Of a DNA stretch of 64,000 nucleotides, positions 6,868-14,604 are shown piece after piece (within the stretch, counting starts at the first letter, position 1; each line of letters opens with the position of its first letter). Under the pieces are notes generated by a model. The model did no database searches. It was not told the DNA's origin and saw only the letters and a list, made by a program, of their open reading frames with translations. The DNA is taken from the NCBI RefSeq assembly GCF_000482785.1, contig NZ_KI519499.1:581776-645775 (forward strand), in the 5' to 3' direction. The DNA is from Derxia gummosa DSM 723 (lineage in GTDB: Bacteria; Pseudomonadota; Gammaproteobacteria; Burkholderiales; Burkholderiaceae_E). The position numbers were made by a program, and so were the translations under genes.

Positions 6868-8382
6868 TCAGCGCTTGTAACCGCCGAGCAGCAGCCCGAC
6901 GTTCTGCTTGCGCTTGATGGCCGATGTCGCGGCCGGCTTATCGGCCTCGGACTCGGCCTTTGCGGCGGCGACGCTCGCGCCCGACGGCTCGTAGGGCTTG
7001 AGGAAGAACTCGTCCACCGGCGCGCCACGGCCGTGCCGGATGCCGTGACCCGTGGCGCCATGTGAACGCGCCGGGCGATCGCCACGGCTGTCGTCGCGGT
7101 CTGCGCGCGGCGGGCGAGCATCGTCGCGCGGCGCGCGAGCGTCGTCGCGCGCGGGACGGGCACCATCGGCGCGGCCGGCCGGGCGCTCGTCGCCGAAGCG
7201 CTCGCGCGCCGGCAGCCTGAGCGCCTCGCGCTTGAGCGGCGACTTGATGAGCTTCTCGATGTCGGCCATCGAGCGCTCCTCTTCCGGCGAGCAGAAGGAG
7301 ATCGCATCGCCCGTCGCGCCGGCGCGGCCCGTGCGGCCGATGCGGTGCACGTAGTCCTCGGCGTTGTAGGGGATGTCGAAGTTGATGACCGCCGGCAGCG
7401 CCGAGATGTCGAGGCCGCGCGCGGCCACGTCGGTGGCGACCAGCACCTCGATCGTGCCGGCCTTGAAGTCTTCGAGCGCCTTGGTGCGCTCGGCCTGGCT
7501 GCGGTCACCGTGGATCGCGGTAGCCGGAATGCCGTCGCGCTCCAGCAACCGCGACAGGCGGCCCGCCCCGAGCTTCTTGTTGACGAAGACGATCACCTGC
7601 TTCAGCTCGCGCTCGCGCAGCACCTGCACCAGCGCGCGATGCTTGTCGGGTTCGGCCACGGCGTAGACCGTCTGCGTGACGTTCTCGTTGGTCGAGTTGC
7701 GACGCGCGACTTCGATCGTGGCCGGATCGCGCAGGAAGCTGCGCGCGAGCTTCTTGATGTCATCGGAGAAGGTGGCCGAGAACAGCAGCGTCTGCCGGGA
7801 CTGCGGCAGCAGGTTCACGATGCGCTGGAGGTCGGGCAGGAAGCCCATGTCGAGCATGCGATCGGCCTCGTCGAGCACGAGGATCTGCACCTGCGACAGG
7901 TTGATCGACTTTTGCTGCACGTGGTCGAGCAACCGGCCCGGCGTGGCGATGACGATCTCGACGCCCGCGCGCAACGCTTCGATCTGCGGCCGGATGTCGA
8001 CGCCGCCGAACACGACGGCGCTGCGGAGTTGCGTGTGTTTCGCGTAAGTGGCGACGTTGTCGGCGACCTGATCGGCCAGCTCGCGCGTCGGCGCGAGGAT
8101 GAGCGCACGCACCGGATGGCGCGCCGGCGAGACGCTCGCGCTTTGGGTGGGAACGAGCCGTTGCAGGATCGGCAGCGAGAAGCCGGCGGTCTTGCCGGTA
8201 CCGGTCTGCGCTGCGCCCATCAGGTCGCGGCCCTGGAGCGCGATCGGAATGGCCTGCTGCTGGATGGGAGTGGGCGTGGTGTAGCCCTGTTCGACGATGG
8301 CGCGAAGGATCGCGGCGTCGAGCCCGAACGTACTGAAGTCGGGCTGTGCGCCTTCTGGCGCAGTCGTGGTGGCTTGATTCAT
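6868..8382 (-). CDS. rhlE: DEAD-box ATP-dependent RNA helicase, RhlE-like
   Basis: A 504-residue DEAD-box helicase that unwinds RNA duplexes in the cytoplasm. Motifs in order: Q motif TPTPIQQQAIP (36-46), Walker A AQTGTGKT (58-65), PTRELA (98-103), TPGR (147-150), DEAD (171-174), SAT (202-204) and HRIGRTGRAG (about 345). After residue 400 comes a disordered Arg/Asp/Ala-rich tail with repeated ARPARDDARAPRDD-like units, typical of the RhlE group and probably RNA-binding. The end carries KRKQNVGLLLGGYKR. It converges on the fusion gene with only six bases between. RhlE is the best subgroup fit, but other DEAD paralogues remain possible. Confidence 0.88.
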   Translation of the reverse strand: MNQATTTAPEGAQPDFSTFGLDAAILRAIVEQGYTTPTPIQQQAIPIALQGRDLMGAAQTGTGKTAGFSLPILQRLVPTQSASVSPARHPVRALILAPTRELADQVADNVATYAKHTQLRSAVVFGGVDIRPQIEALRAGVEIVIATPGRLLDHVQQKSINLSQVQILVLDEADRMLDMGFLPDLQRIVNLLPQSRQTLLFSATFSDDIKKLARSFLRDPATIEVARRNSTNENVTQTVYAVAEPDKHRALVQVLRERELKQVIVFVNKKLGAGRLSRLLERDGIPATAIHGDRSQAERTKALEDFKAGTIEVLVATDVAARGLDISALPAVINFDIPYNAEDYVHRIGRTGRAGATGDAISFCSPEEERSMADIEKLIKSPLKREALRLPARERFGDERPAGRADGARPARDDARAPRDDARPPRADRDDSRGDRPARSHGATGHGIRHGRGAPVDEFFLKPYEPSGASVAAAKAESEADKPAATSAIKRKQNVGLLLGGYKR

Positions 8383-8459
8383 GAGGTGACCATTCTAGCG
8401 GAGCGATCGTGTCGTCCGCCGCTGGCAGCGCGCAGCAATATGGCGCGCATCAAAGACAA

Positions 8460-8488
8460 ACGGCGCGCATCCGTGTGATGCGCGCCGT
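8460..8488 (-). terminator. Rho-independent terminator of 6S RNA
   Basis: A perfect 12-bp stem (8460-8471 with 8477-8488) with a 5-base loop. On the minus strand it is followed by TTTGTCTTTG. It lies about ten bases past the proposed 6S 3' end and upstream of rhlE. Confidence 0.7.
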
Positions 8489-8496
8489 CTGATGAG

Positions 8497-8680
8497 GAGC
8501 CCCGCCAGAACCGCTAGACCGTCATCCCGAACCGTGAGGTTCAGGGGGCCACAGTCAACCAACTCTTAGGTTCAACCAGCCGAAGCCAGTCAATCTCACC
8601 GAATCGGCAATTTCCGCAGCCAGGGTAAACAAACATTGGTTCAAGGAGTGTTTGGCCTTGGCGAGAACGGCAGGGCAAAC
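8497..8680 (-). ncRNA. ssrS: 6S RNA
   Basis: The gap between zapA and rhlE is 428 bp without an ORF. On the minus strand GCCCTGCC (8669-8676) can pair with GGCGGGGC (8499-8506), closing a 178-nt segment of the size of 6S RNA. Inside are CCTTGAACCAA, CCCCCTGAACCTCACGG and GGATGACGGTCTAGCG, which resemble my recollection of beta- and gammaproteobacterial 6S RNAs. The position just downstream of zapA on the same strand is the conserved ssrS location. 6S RNA mimics an open promoter and sequesters sigma70 RNA polymerase in stationary phase. Ends are approximate. A covariance-model search would settle it. Confidence 0.8.
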
Positions 8681-8810
8681 CGGAAATCCTGGCAAGCCGC
8701 ATCAGCTCCTGCTGAAGTCGTCTTGCAGATGAATCTTCGTCTTGCGTGAAGCCAGTATGCCAGCAAACGCGATCACTGCAAGCCGGAAACGACCGTCGAT
8801 CCCCCGATGC

Positions 8811-9275
8811 TCAGTCGAACAGATCGGGCGAATGCGGCGTTGACAACGTGGGCCGCGTGCCGGCCACCATGAACTGTTCGATGCGATCGTTGACCACGGC
8901 GACCGCCTGATCGAGTTCGTTGGCGGCCGCGGCGTCGAAGGTGACATCGCTTGCAGCAGCGCCCATCGCGACGGCAGTCTCGGCGATCGCCGCGCGCGCC
9001 CGCGCCTCGGACGCAATGGCCTCGGCGGCGGCGATGCGGGCTTCGGCCGCAGCGACGGCCTCGCGCGCCGCGATCAGTTCCTGTGCCAGCGACAGCGATG
9101 CCATCACGGCGATGCGATCCATCGCCGACAGCTTTCCGTGCGCACGGATCATCGTCATCTTTTCATCGACGATCTCGCAGCACTCGAACAGCGACGCCTT
9201 CTCGTCCGGTTCGCAGACGAAGGCGTATTCGCGGCCCATGATCTTGACCGTCACCTTTTCGGCATTGAGCTTCAC
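8811..9275 (-). CDS. zapA: Cell division protein ZapA
   Basis: A 154-residue protein that bundles FtsZ protofilaments at the division site. The N-terminus VKIMGREYAFVCEPDEK, then a segment ending MIRAHGKLSAMDRIAVMASL, is the usual ZapA globular head. An alanine/glutamate-rich coiled-coil follows, longer than in E. coli ZapA (109 residues), ending SPDLFD. The start is the GTG at 9275, which overlaps the stop of the upstream coiled-coil gene (GTGA). 6S RNA lies downstream, as in many proteobacteria. Confidence 0.9.
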   Translation of the reverse strand: MKLNAEKVTVKIMGREYAFVCEPDEKASLFECCEIVDEKMTMIRAHGKLSAMDRIAVMASLSLAQELIAAREAVAAAEARIAAAEAIASEARARAAIAETAVAMGAAASDVTFDAAAANELDQAVAVVNDRIEQFMVAGTRPTLSTPHSPDLFD

Positions 9276-9532
9276 GAGACGTGCTCCGGCTGCAAGGGAT
9301 CGTGGCGGTTGGCGGGCAGACGATCGATCAGCGCCTCGACGCGCGCACGCGCCGCCGCCAGCCGCTTTTCGAGGCTGGCGCGACTGGCTTCGCTTTCTCC
9401 GAGGCGCTGGCGCAATTCGGCGTTCTCGCGCTCCAGGGCCTCGGCGCGTTCGAGCAGACGCTCGGAATTGCGCAGCAAGGCCATGCAGGCAGCGGGAGAA
9501 ACGCCCGGGTTGGAAAAATCGGAATCCGACAT
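9272..9532 (-). CDS. Small coiled-coil protein upstream of zapA (ZapB-like)
   Basis: An 86-residue protein dominated by a heptad-rich coiled coil (LLERAEALERENAELRQRLG and onward) with no transmembrane segment. The gene is overlapped by zapA, so the two are translated together. Small coiled-coil proteins at this position are often annotated as ZapB-like or TIGR02449-type proteins. The link to ZapA and the divisome is inferred from coupling, not from a diagnostic motif. The promoter for the pair should be within 9533-9643. Confidence 0.7.
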   Translation of the reverse strand: MSDSDFSNPGVSPAACMALLRNSERLLERAEALERENAELRQRLGESEASRASLEKRLAAARARVEALIDRLPANRHDPLQPEHVS

Positions 9533-9643
9533 GTGGACCGGTCCTGCTGGCGTCGACTTGGCCGGTAATGGTAGCGGCTTTCGCAGCGCAGCAACCTTCG
9601 CGCAATCGCGCGGAGTGAACGCTGCGCAATCGCTGACGAACGG

Positions 9644-10594
9644 TCAGAGACCGTAGCTGTCGTCGTCGGCCGTGCCCTTGCGCATGGCCGATTCGATACG
9701 CGCCCGGGTGAGCTGCGGCGACAGCAGGTGCAGGAACTTGACCGCGTAATCGCGCAGGTAGCTGCCTTGGCGGATCGCCATGCGCAACACGTTCTCGCCG
9801 AACAGATGGCCAGCCGGAAGCGCGACGAGATTGCTGTCGCGCACCGGGTCGTAGGCCATCTCGGCAATGATCCCGATGCCGAGGCCCAACTCGACATAGG
9901 TCTTGATGACGTCGGAATCGATGGCTTCGAGCACGATCTGCGGCTCGACGCCACGACGCGCGAAGGCGGCGTCGATCTTGGGTCGGCCCGAGAACGTGTG
10001 CTCGTAGGTGATGAGCGGCTGGGCCGCCACCTGCTCAAAATGCAGATGCTCGACAGAGGCAAGGGCATGCTCGCGCGGCACCAGCACGACGTGACGCCAC
10101 TGGAACAGAGGCAGCGTGACCAGTTCCGACTGCTCGGACAACACCTCGGTCGCGATACCCAGATCTGCCCGGCCGTGCATGACGTATTGCGCCACATGTC
10201 CCGGATCACCTTGCAGCAGCTTGAGCCGCACGCCCGGAAAGATCTCCTTGAACTGGGCGATCACCTTGGGAAGCGTGTATCGCGCCTGGGTGGCGGTGGT
10301 GGCGATAACCAGCGTGCCGTGATCCTGGGCGGCGAAATCGTCGGCAATGCGGCGGAGATTCTCGATTTCCATCAGCACGCGCTCGACGCTGCCAATGACC
10401 ATTTCGCCCGGCGGCGTGAGTCCGATGATGCGCTTGCCGCGCCGCACGAAAATCTGGAATCCGAGTTCATCCTCGAATTCGATGATCGCCTTGGAAACAC
10501 CGGGCTGGGACGTGTAGAGCGCATTTGCCACTGCCGTCAGATTGAAATTCTGACGAACGGCTTCGCGCACGTAACGCAATTGATGGAGATTCAT
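9644..10594 (-). CDS. cysB: CysB-type LysR regulator of sulfur assimilation
   Basis: A 316-residue LysR-family regulator. The start MNLHQLRYVREAVRQNFNLT, with ALYTSQPGVSKAIIEFEDEL and FVRRGKRIIGLTPPG, matches the CysB/Cbl group rather than generic LysR proteins. TTATQARYTLP and the central TYEHTFSGRPKIDAAF are typical of the effector pocket that senses acetylserine or sulfate-related ligands. CysB activates cysteine and sulfonate genes. CysB versus Cbl cannot be settled here. A strong terminator lies upstream within its possible 5' leader (10648-10673). No sulfur genes are adjacent. Confidence 0.88.
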   Translation of the reverse strand: MNLHQLRYVREAVRQNFNLTAVANALYTSQPGVSKAIIEFEDELGFQIFVRRGKRIIGLTPPGEMVIGSVERVLMEIENLRRIADDFAAQDHGTLVIATTATQARYTLPKVIAQFKEIFPGVRLKLLQGDPGHVAQYVMHGRADLGIATEVLSEQSELVTLPLFQWRHVVLVPREHALASVEHLHFEQVAAQPLITYEHTFSGRPKIDAAFARRGVEPQIVLEAIDSDVIKTYVELGLGIGIIAEMAYDPVRDSNLVALPAGHLFGENVLRMAIRQGSYLRDYAVKFLHLLSPQLTRARIESAMRKGTADDDSYGL

Positions 10595-10647
10595 GGATTA
10601 TTGGAGGCGGCCGTATTCGTTGCTTTAAGCATAGGGCCAAAAAAGAA

Positions 10648-10673
10648 AGGGCGCTGACTCTCATCAGCGCCCT
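10648..10673 (-). terminator. Terminator upstream of cysB (sRNA or attenuator)
   Basis: A perfect 10-bp stem (10648-10657 with 10664-10673), followed on the minus strand by TTTCTTTTTT, is a textbook intrinsic terminator. No annotated minus-strand gene feeds into it. A second hairpin with 7-bp arms (10679-10685 and 10690-10696) precedes it, and a purine-rich GGAGGAGGAG stretch lies just upstream on that strand. It must end either a small RNA starting around 10700-10800 or a conditionally terminated cysB leader. Confidence 0.65.
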
Positions 10674-10859
10674 GAAATAGGCAGCTATTGCTGCCTCTCC
10701 TCCTCCTCACGAACTCTTGTCTGCAACGACTTGGAACGGAGTCTATTGAGGCCCCCCCTTGCTCAACATTGGGACAAGCCCTAGGGATTTCTTCCCGGTG
10801 CTTCGAGCGCGGGATTGACCGCCGACAATGCGCTTTCTCCGACCTGCCGACCGATCAAG

Positions 10860-12335
10860 TTGATTACGAAAAAGACGCTCGTCTCGGGCATGTTCTGGTC
10901 CGCCGTGCGCGTGTGGGGCACGCGGGTGACGACCCTGGTGGTGTTCATGGTGCTGGCGCGGCTGCTCGCGCCGGATGCGATCGGCACGGTCGCGCTGGTC
11001 ACTACCTACACGCAGATCATCTGGACGCTGCTGAGCGCGGGCCTGGCTGAGTACCTCATCCAGGCCAAAACGCGCGATCCGCACCGCGAGGCGGCGGCGT
11101 TCTGGGTGCAGGTGGGCGCGGCGACACTGATCGCCGCGCTGCTCGTTGTCTTCCGCGAGCCGGCGGCAGCGCTGCTGCTGGCTGACGCGCCCGATCGCGT
11201 GCCGCTGCTACTGGTGATGGCGGCGCTCATTCCGCTGCAATCGATGCCGCAGGTGGCCGAGGGCGTGCTGCGACGCGAACTGGCGTTCAAGGCGCTGGCG
11301 ATGCGCTCGACCGTCATCGCCTTCGCGGGCGGGGCGACGGGCGTGGGCCTGGCGCTGGCCGGCTGGGGCGTGTGGTCGCTGATGGCCAAGCTTGTGGTCG
11401 AGGCGGTGCTGGATGTGGTGGTCGTGTTCTGGAGCGCGCGCTGGCATCCGTTCCGGTCGTGGTCGCTGGCGGCGCTGGCGCCGGCACGCGGATTCGTGGC
11501 GGCGATGTTCGGCACGCGCGTGGTCGAGCTGATCCAGTCGCGCTCGGATGCGCTGATCGTGCAGGCCTTTCTCGGCACGGCGGCGCTCGGCTACTACTCG
11601 ACCGGACTGCGGCTGTTCCAGATCTGCTACGAGCTGCTCGGCGGCATGACCTGGCAGGTGTCGGTGCCCTTCCTGTCGCGGCTGAAGGAACAGCCGGAGG
11701 AATTCCGCCGCGTGGCGCTGCGGCTGGGCGCGGTGCTGAGCCTGGTGGCCATTCCCGGCTTCGGGCTGCTGGCGATCGTGGCGCCGGACATCGTGCCGGT
11801 GGTGTTCGGCGAGAAGTGGCGCGCGGCGGCGCCGGTGCTGGCGATCTATGCGCTGGCCGGCCTGCCCTTCGGCGCGGTGCATTTTTTGCAGGTGGCGCCG
11901 ATCGCGCTGGGGCGGTCGGCGTCGTACTTCCACATCACGGCGGTGACGGCGGCCTGCGTGGTGGCGGGCGCCTTCGCGGGTGTGCGGTACGGGCTGGAGG
12001 CGGTGGCGCTGAGCGGCGTGCTGGCCGAGGTGGTGCAGGTGGCGCTGGTGCTGCGCAATTCGCGCGGGCTGCTCGGCATCGGGCCGGCGGCGGTGCTGCG
12101 CAGCCAGCGCGTGCCGATGCTGGTGGGCGGACTGGCGCTGGCGGCGGCGGCGCTCGCGCTGTGGGCGGCGCAATCGGCCGGCACGTCGCTGCGGCTGGCG
12201 GCGGCCTTCGGCAGCTTCGGCGTGGTGTATGCGCTCGCGCTGCTCACGCTGTCGCCAGAGGCGATCGGCTTCCTGCGCGAGCTGCGCGGCGGAGTCAGCA
12301 GCTCACGAGCACAGGCGCCGGAGTCAGGGGCCTGA
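10860..12335 (+). CDS. Wzx-type oligosaccharide flippase
   Basis: About 491 residues, almost entirely hydrophobic, with 12 or more predicted membrane segments. The start ITKKTLVSGMFWSAVRVWG and MVLARLLAPDAIGTVAL is typical of the WzxC/RfbX polysaccharide transporter family (MOP superfamily), which flips lipid-linked glycans across the inner membrane. TTG at 10860 puts the start where the family usually begins. A TTG at 10815 would add 15 residues, and neither has a good ribosome site. Its 3' end overlaps the convergent asparagine-synthetase-like gene by 41 bp. The lack of neighbouring glycosyltransferases leaves its glycan unknown. Confidence 0.82.
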   Translation: MITKKTLVSGMFWSAVRVWGTRVTTLVVFMVLARLLAPDAIGTVALVTTYTQIIWTLLSAGLAEYLIQAKTRDPHREAAAFWVQVGAATLIAALLVVFREPAAALLLADAPDRVPLLLVMAALIPLQSMPQVAEGVLRRELAFKALAMRSTVIAFAGGATGVGLALAGWGVWSLMAKLVVEAVLDVVVVFWSARWHPFRSWSLAALAPARGFVAAMFGTRVVELIQSRSDALIVQAFLGTAALGYYSTGLRLFQICYELLGGMTWQVSVPFLSRLKEQPEEFRRVALRLGAVLSLVAIPGFGLLAIVAPDIVPVVFGEKWRAAAPVLAIYALAGLPFGAVHFLQVAPIALGRSASYFHITAVTAACVVAGAFAGVRYGLEAVALSGVLAEVVQVALVLRNSRGLLGIGPAAVLRSQRVPMLVGGLALAAAALALWAAQSAGTSLRLAAAFGSFGVVYALALLTLSPEAIGFLRELRGGVSSSRAQAPESGA

Positions 12336-14109
12336 TCGGCTCCTGCATGCCGCATAGCAAGGTGAGCGCCGTGAGGGTCTTGAGGCCCGAGGTGTCGATG
12401 ATCTTGTCGCCAACGCTGGCGACGGCATCGGCACGCGGCAGCAGGCAGTCGAGCGCGGCGCGGTCGAAGATGGCCGAGGTGGCGGCACGCGCGGCATCGG
12501 CCTCGGCCCGCACGGCGCGCCAGCCGGCATTGTTGAAGTCGTACACGCGGGCGTAGTAGCGCTGCTCGGCGGCCGGCTTGAGGCGTTGCAGCAGCCGGGC
12601 CGGATCGAGCTTGCGCCTGACCTTGCCGAACAGGCTCTCGACCATCGGCGCGGTCTGGGCCGAGTTGCGATCGAGCGGCAGGCGCGCGAGCGCGTCGAAG
12701 CGGGTGCGCAGCAGCTCGCGCTGCGCGGCGCGTCGGTACAGCGGCGCGTGCGGCATGCCGGCCACGAGATCGAGCAGCTCCCGGTCGATGAAGGGCAGCA
12801 GCGGCATCGCGCCGAGCGACATGCGCCACGCGACCGCGCCCACATGGCCGCGCTCGCGGTGGCGCAGCTCCCACAGCCAGATGCGCTGGAAGGGCTCGCC
12901 GGGCACCTGATCCCAGGCGTCGCGCATCTCGGCGAGAGCCTGGTCGACCACGCGCTGGCCGCCGGCCGGCGCGAGCAACCGGGCCACGGCCTCGGGCGGC
13001 ATGCCCCAGCGGTTCATGTAGTTGAAGCGCGCCTCGAAAGCGGTGCGGTCGCTGACGCCCGGCTCCCAGGTGTCGTCGGCCATGACGGCGTCGCCGAGCA
13101 GGCCGGTCGCGAGCCGCGCGCCGCTCGCGGCGACCACGGGCAGCGCGTTCCACCAGGACAGATCGGGGATGCTGGTATCGACATGCTCCAGCCCGACCTG
13201 CATGCGCGCGAGCGCCGGGAAGGCGGCGAAATCGACCGGCACCGGCTGGTGGGCGATACCGAGCGCGCGCGCGACGGGCCGCGCGCATTGCATCTCGTAG
13301 TCGTCGGCGTCGCCGAGAGTGAGCGCGCCGCGCAGATCGGCGCCCACGCGTTGCAGATAGCCCGCGACGAGCCGCGAATCGAGCCCGCCCGACAGCGACA
13401 GCACGACGGGGCCGGTCGCGGCGAGCCGGCGCGCGACGCGCTCCAGGCAGGCATCGAACAGATCCACGCATTCGGCGTCGCTGCGGCCGAAATGGCGGTC
13501 GGACGGGACAAGCCAGGCCGGCTCGGTCTCGGTCGCCGCCTTGCCCGGCAGACGCGTGAACAGCCCGCCCGACCTCAGTCGGCGCACGCCGGCGAGCGTG
13601 GTGCGGCCGCCGCGTCCATGCACCGTGAGCAGCGAGTTGGCGACACCGACCGGATCGCATTCCCGGCTGCCGAGCGGATGGCGGCCGAAAGGCATGAGCG
13701 AGCTGGCGACGATCGTGACTTCGCCGCGCGCGAGCCAGTAGAGCGGGAACAGGCCGAGCGTGTCGGTGCCGGCGTGGATCTCGCCGCTGGGGCCGAGCAG
13801 CAGCGCGGCGTAGAAGCCGTTGCGGCCGGTGAGGCAATCGACCGGCTCGGACAGGCAGACGCTCGCTGGCGTGGGCAGCGGCGCATCGACGCCGAACAGC
13901 TGGCCGAACACGATGCCGAGCCGGCCATCAGGAGCGAGCGCCACGTCGACCGGGGCGGTTCGGGCGGTAGCCCAGAGCACAAGCGTGCTGCCGTGCTCGC
14001 GCTCGCCCGTGACCATCGACGCGAGCGGGGCGAGACGCGGCCGGATCGCCTCGGCGAAGGCCCGGCGGCGCTGCGGGTCCGGATCGGACACGACGACAAA
14101 GTGGGTCAT
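12295..14109 (-). CDS. Asparagine-synthetase-like protein without glutaminase Cys
   Basis: A 604-residue protein with an N-terminal class II glutaminase-like fold and a C-terminal ATP-pyrophosphatase domain. The PP-loop is SLSGGLDSR near residue 236. The N-terminus reads MTHFVVVSDPDP, so the cysteine required at position 2 for glutamine hydrolysis is missing. It therefore cannot use glutamine like AsnB and may use ammonia or an amine, as in beta-lactam-synthetase-like enzymes, or modify a peptide or glycan. The ATG at 14109 lacks a clear ribosome site, and a TTG upstream at 14184 is less likely. It is convergent with the flippase. A joint surface role is speculative. Confidence 0.75.
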   Translation of the reverse strand: MTHFVVVSDPDPQRRRAFAEAIRPRLAPLASMVTGEREHGSTLVLWATARTAPVDVALAPDGRLGIVFGQLFGVDAPLPTPASVCLSEPVDCLTGRNGFYAALLLGPSGEIHAGTDTLGLFPLYWLARGEVTIVASSLMPFGRHPLGSRECDPVGVANSLLTVHGRGGRTTLAGVRRLRSGGLFTRLPGKAATETEPAWLVPSDRHFGRSDAECVDLFDACLERVARRLAATGPVVLSLSGGLDSRLVAGYLQRVGADLRGALTLGDADDYEMQCARPVARALGIAHQPVPVDFAAFPALARMQVGLEHVDTSIPDLSWWNALPVVAASGARLATGLLGDAVMADDTWEPGVSDRTAFEARFNYMNRWGMPPEAVARLLAPAGGQRVVDQALAEMRDAWDQVPGEPFQRIWLWELRHRERGHVGAVAWRMSLGAMPLLPFIDRELLDLVAGMPHAPLYRRAAQRELLRTRFDALARLPLDRNSAQTAPMVESLFGKVRRKLDPARLLQRLKPAAEQRYYARVYDFNNAGWRAVRAEADAARAATSAIFDRAALDCLLPRADAVASVGDKIIDTSGLKTLTALTLLCGMQEPIRPLTPAPVLVSC

Positions 14110-14217
14110 TGTTGTTGGCCGCAGGCGACGCGGAGCGCACCCGCCGTGATGAAAATTGGCTGAAAGGCTGGCGGAATCTTGCACACCAGCGATTTCTGGT
14201 TTACGGCCGCCGACCCG

Positions 14218-14592
14218 TCAGCCGTAGTGCGATTGGACACAAAACGACGCGATCGCATCCAGCACCTGGTCAACCTCGCCGACGGTTGGCGCCAGTTCGA
14301 TGCGCATGCGGGGATGACGCCGTCGCAATTCGTCCAGCAGCAGCGGCAGGTCGCGGCGGATGTGGCCGCCCTGGCCCAGGAAAGCGGGCACCAGCGTGAT
14401 GCGCGCGATGCCCTCCGCCGAAAGCTCGGCGACAGCCTCGGGCAGGCTCGGCTGCATGAGTTCGAGGAAGGCCAGTTCGACGCGCAGGCCCGGCGCGCGG
14501 GCGCGCACCCGCTCGACCACCGAGCGCAGCGGATCGGCCCAGCGCGGATCGCGCGCGCCGTGGGCGAAGAGGATGAGAGCGTCGTCGTTCAT
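14218..14592 (-). CDS. cbiX: CbiX/SirB-type sirohydrochlorin chelatase
   Basis: A 124-residue single-domain class II chelatase. LILFAHGARDPRWA at the N-terminus supplies the metal-binding His, and VPAFLGQGGHIRRDLP the second conserved His. Proteins of this size (CbiX-S/SirB) insert Co2+ or Fe2+ into sirohydrochlorin for cobalamin or siroheme synthesis in the cytoplasm. It begins 12 bases after the lptG stop and is the last gene of an lptF-lptG-cbiX unit, an association that looks positional rather than functional. Metal specificity cannot be read from sequence. Confidence 0.88.
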   Translation of the reverse strand: MNDDALILFAHGARDPRWADPLRSVVERVRARAPGLRVELAFLELMQPSLPEAVAELSAEGIARITLVPAFLGQGGHIRRDLPLLLDELRRRHPRMRIELAPTVGEVDQVLDAIASFCVQSHYG

Positions 14593-14604
14593 GGTGAGCC
14601 GGAA

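Noticed and set aside
8383-8496. Protein-coding potential between rhlE and the 6S RNA
   Set aside because: No ORF with start and ribosome site. The sequence holds the rhlE leader and the 6S terminator.
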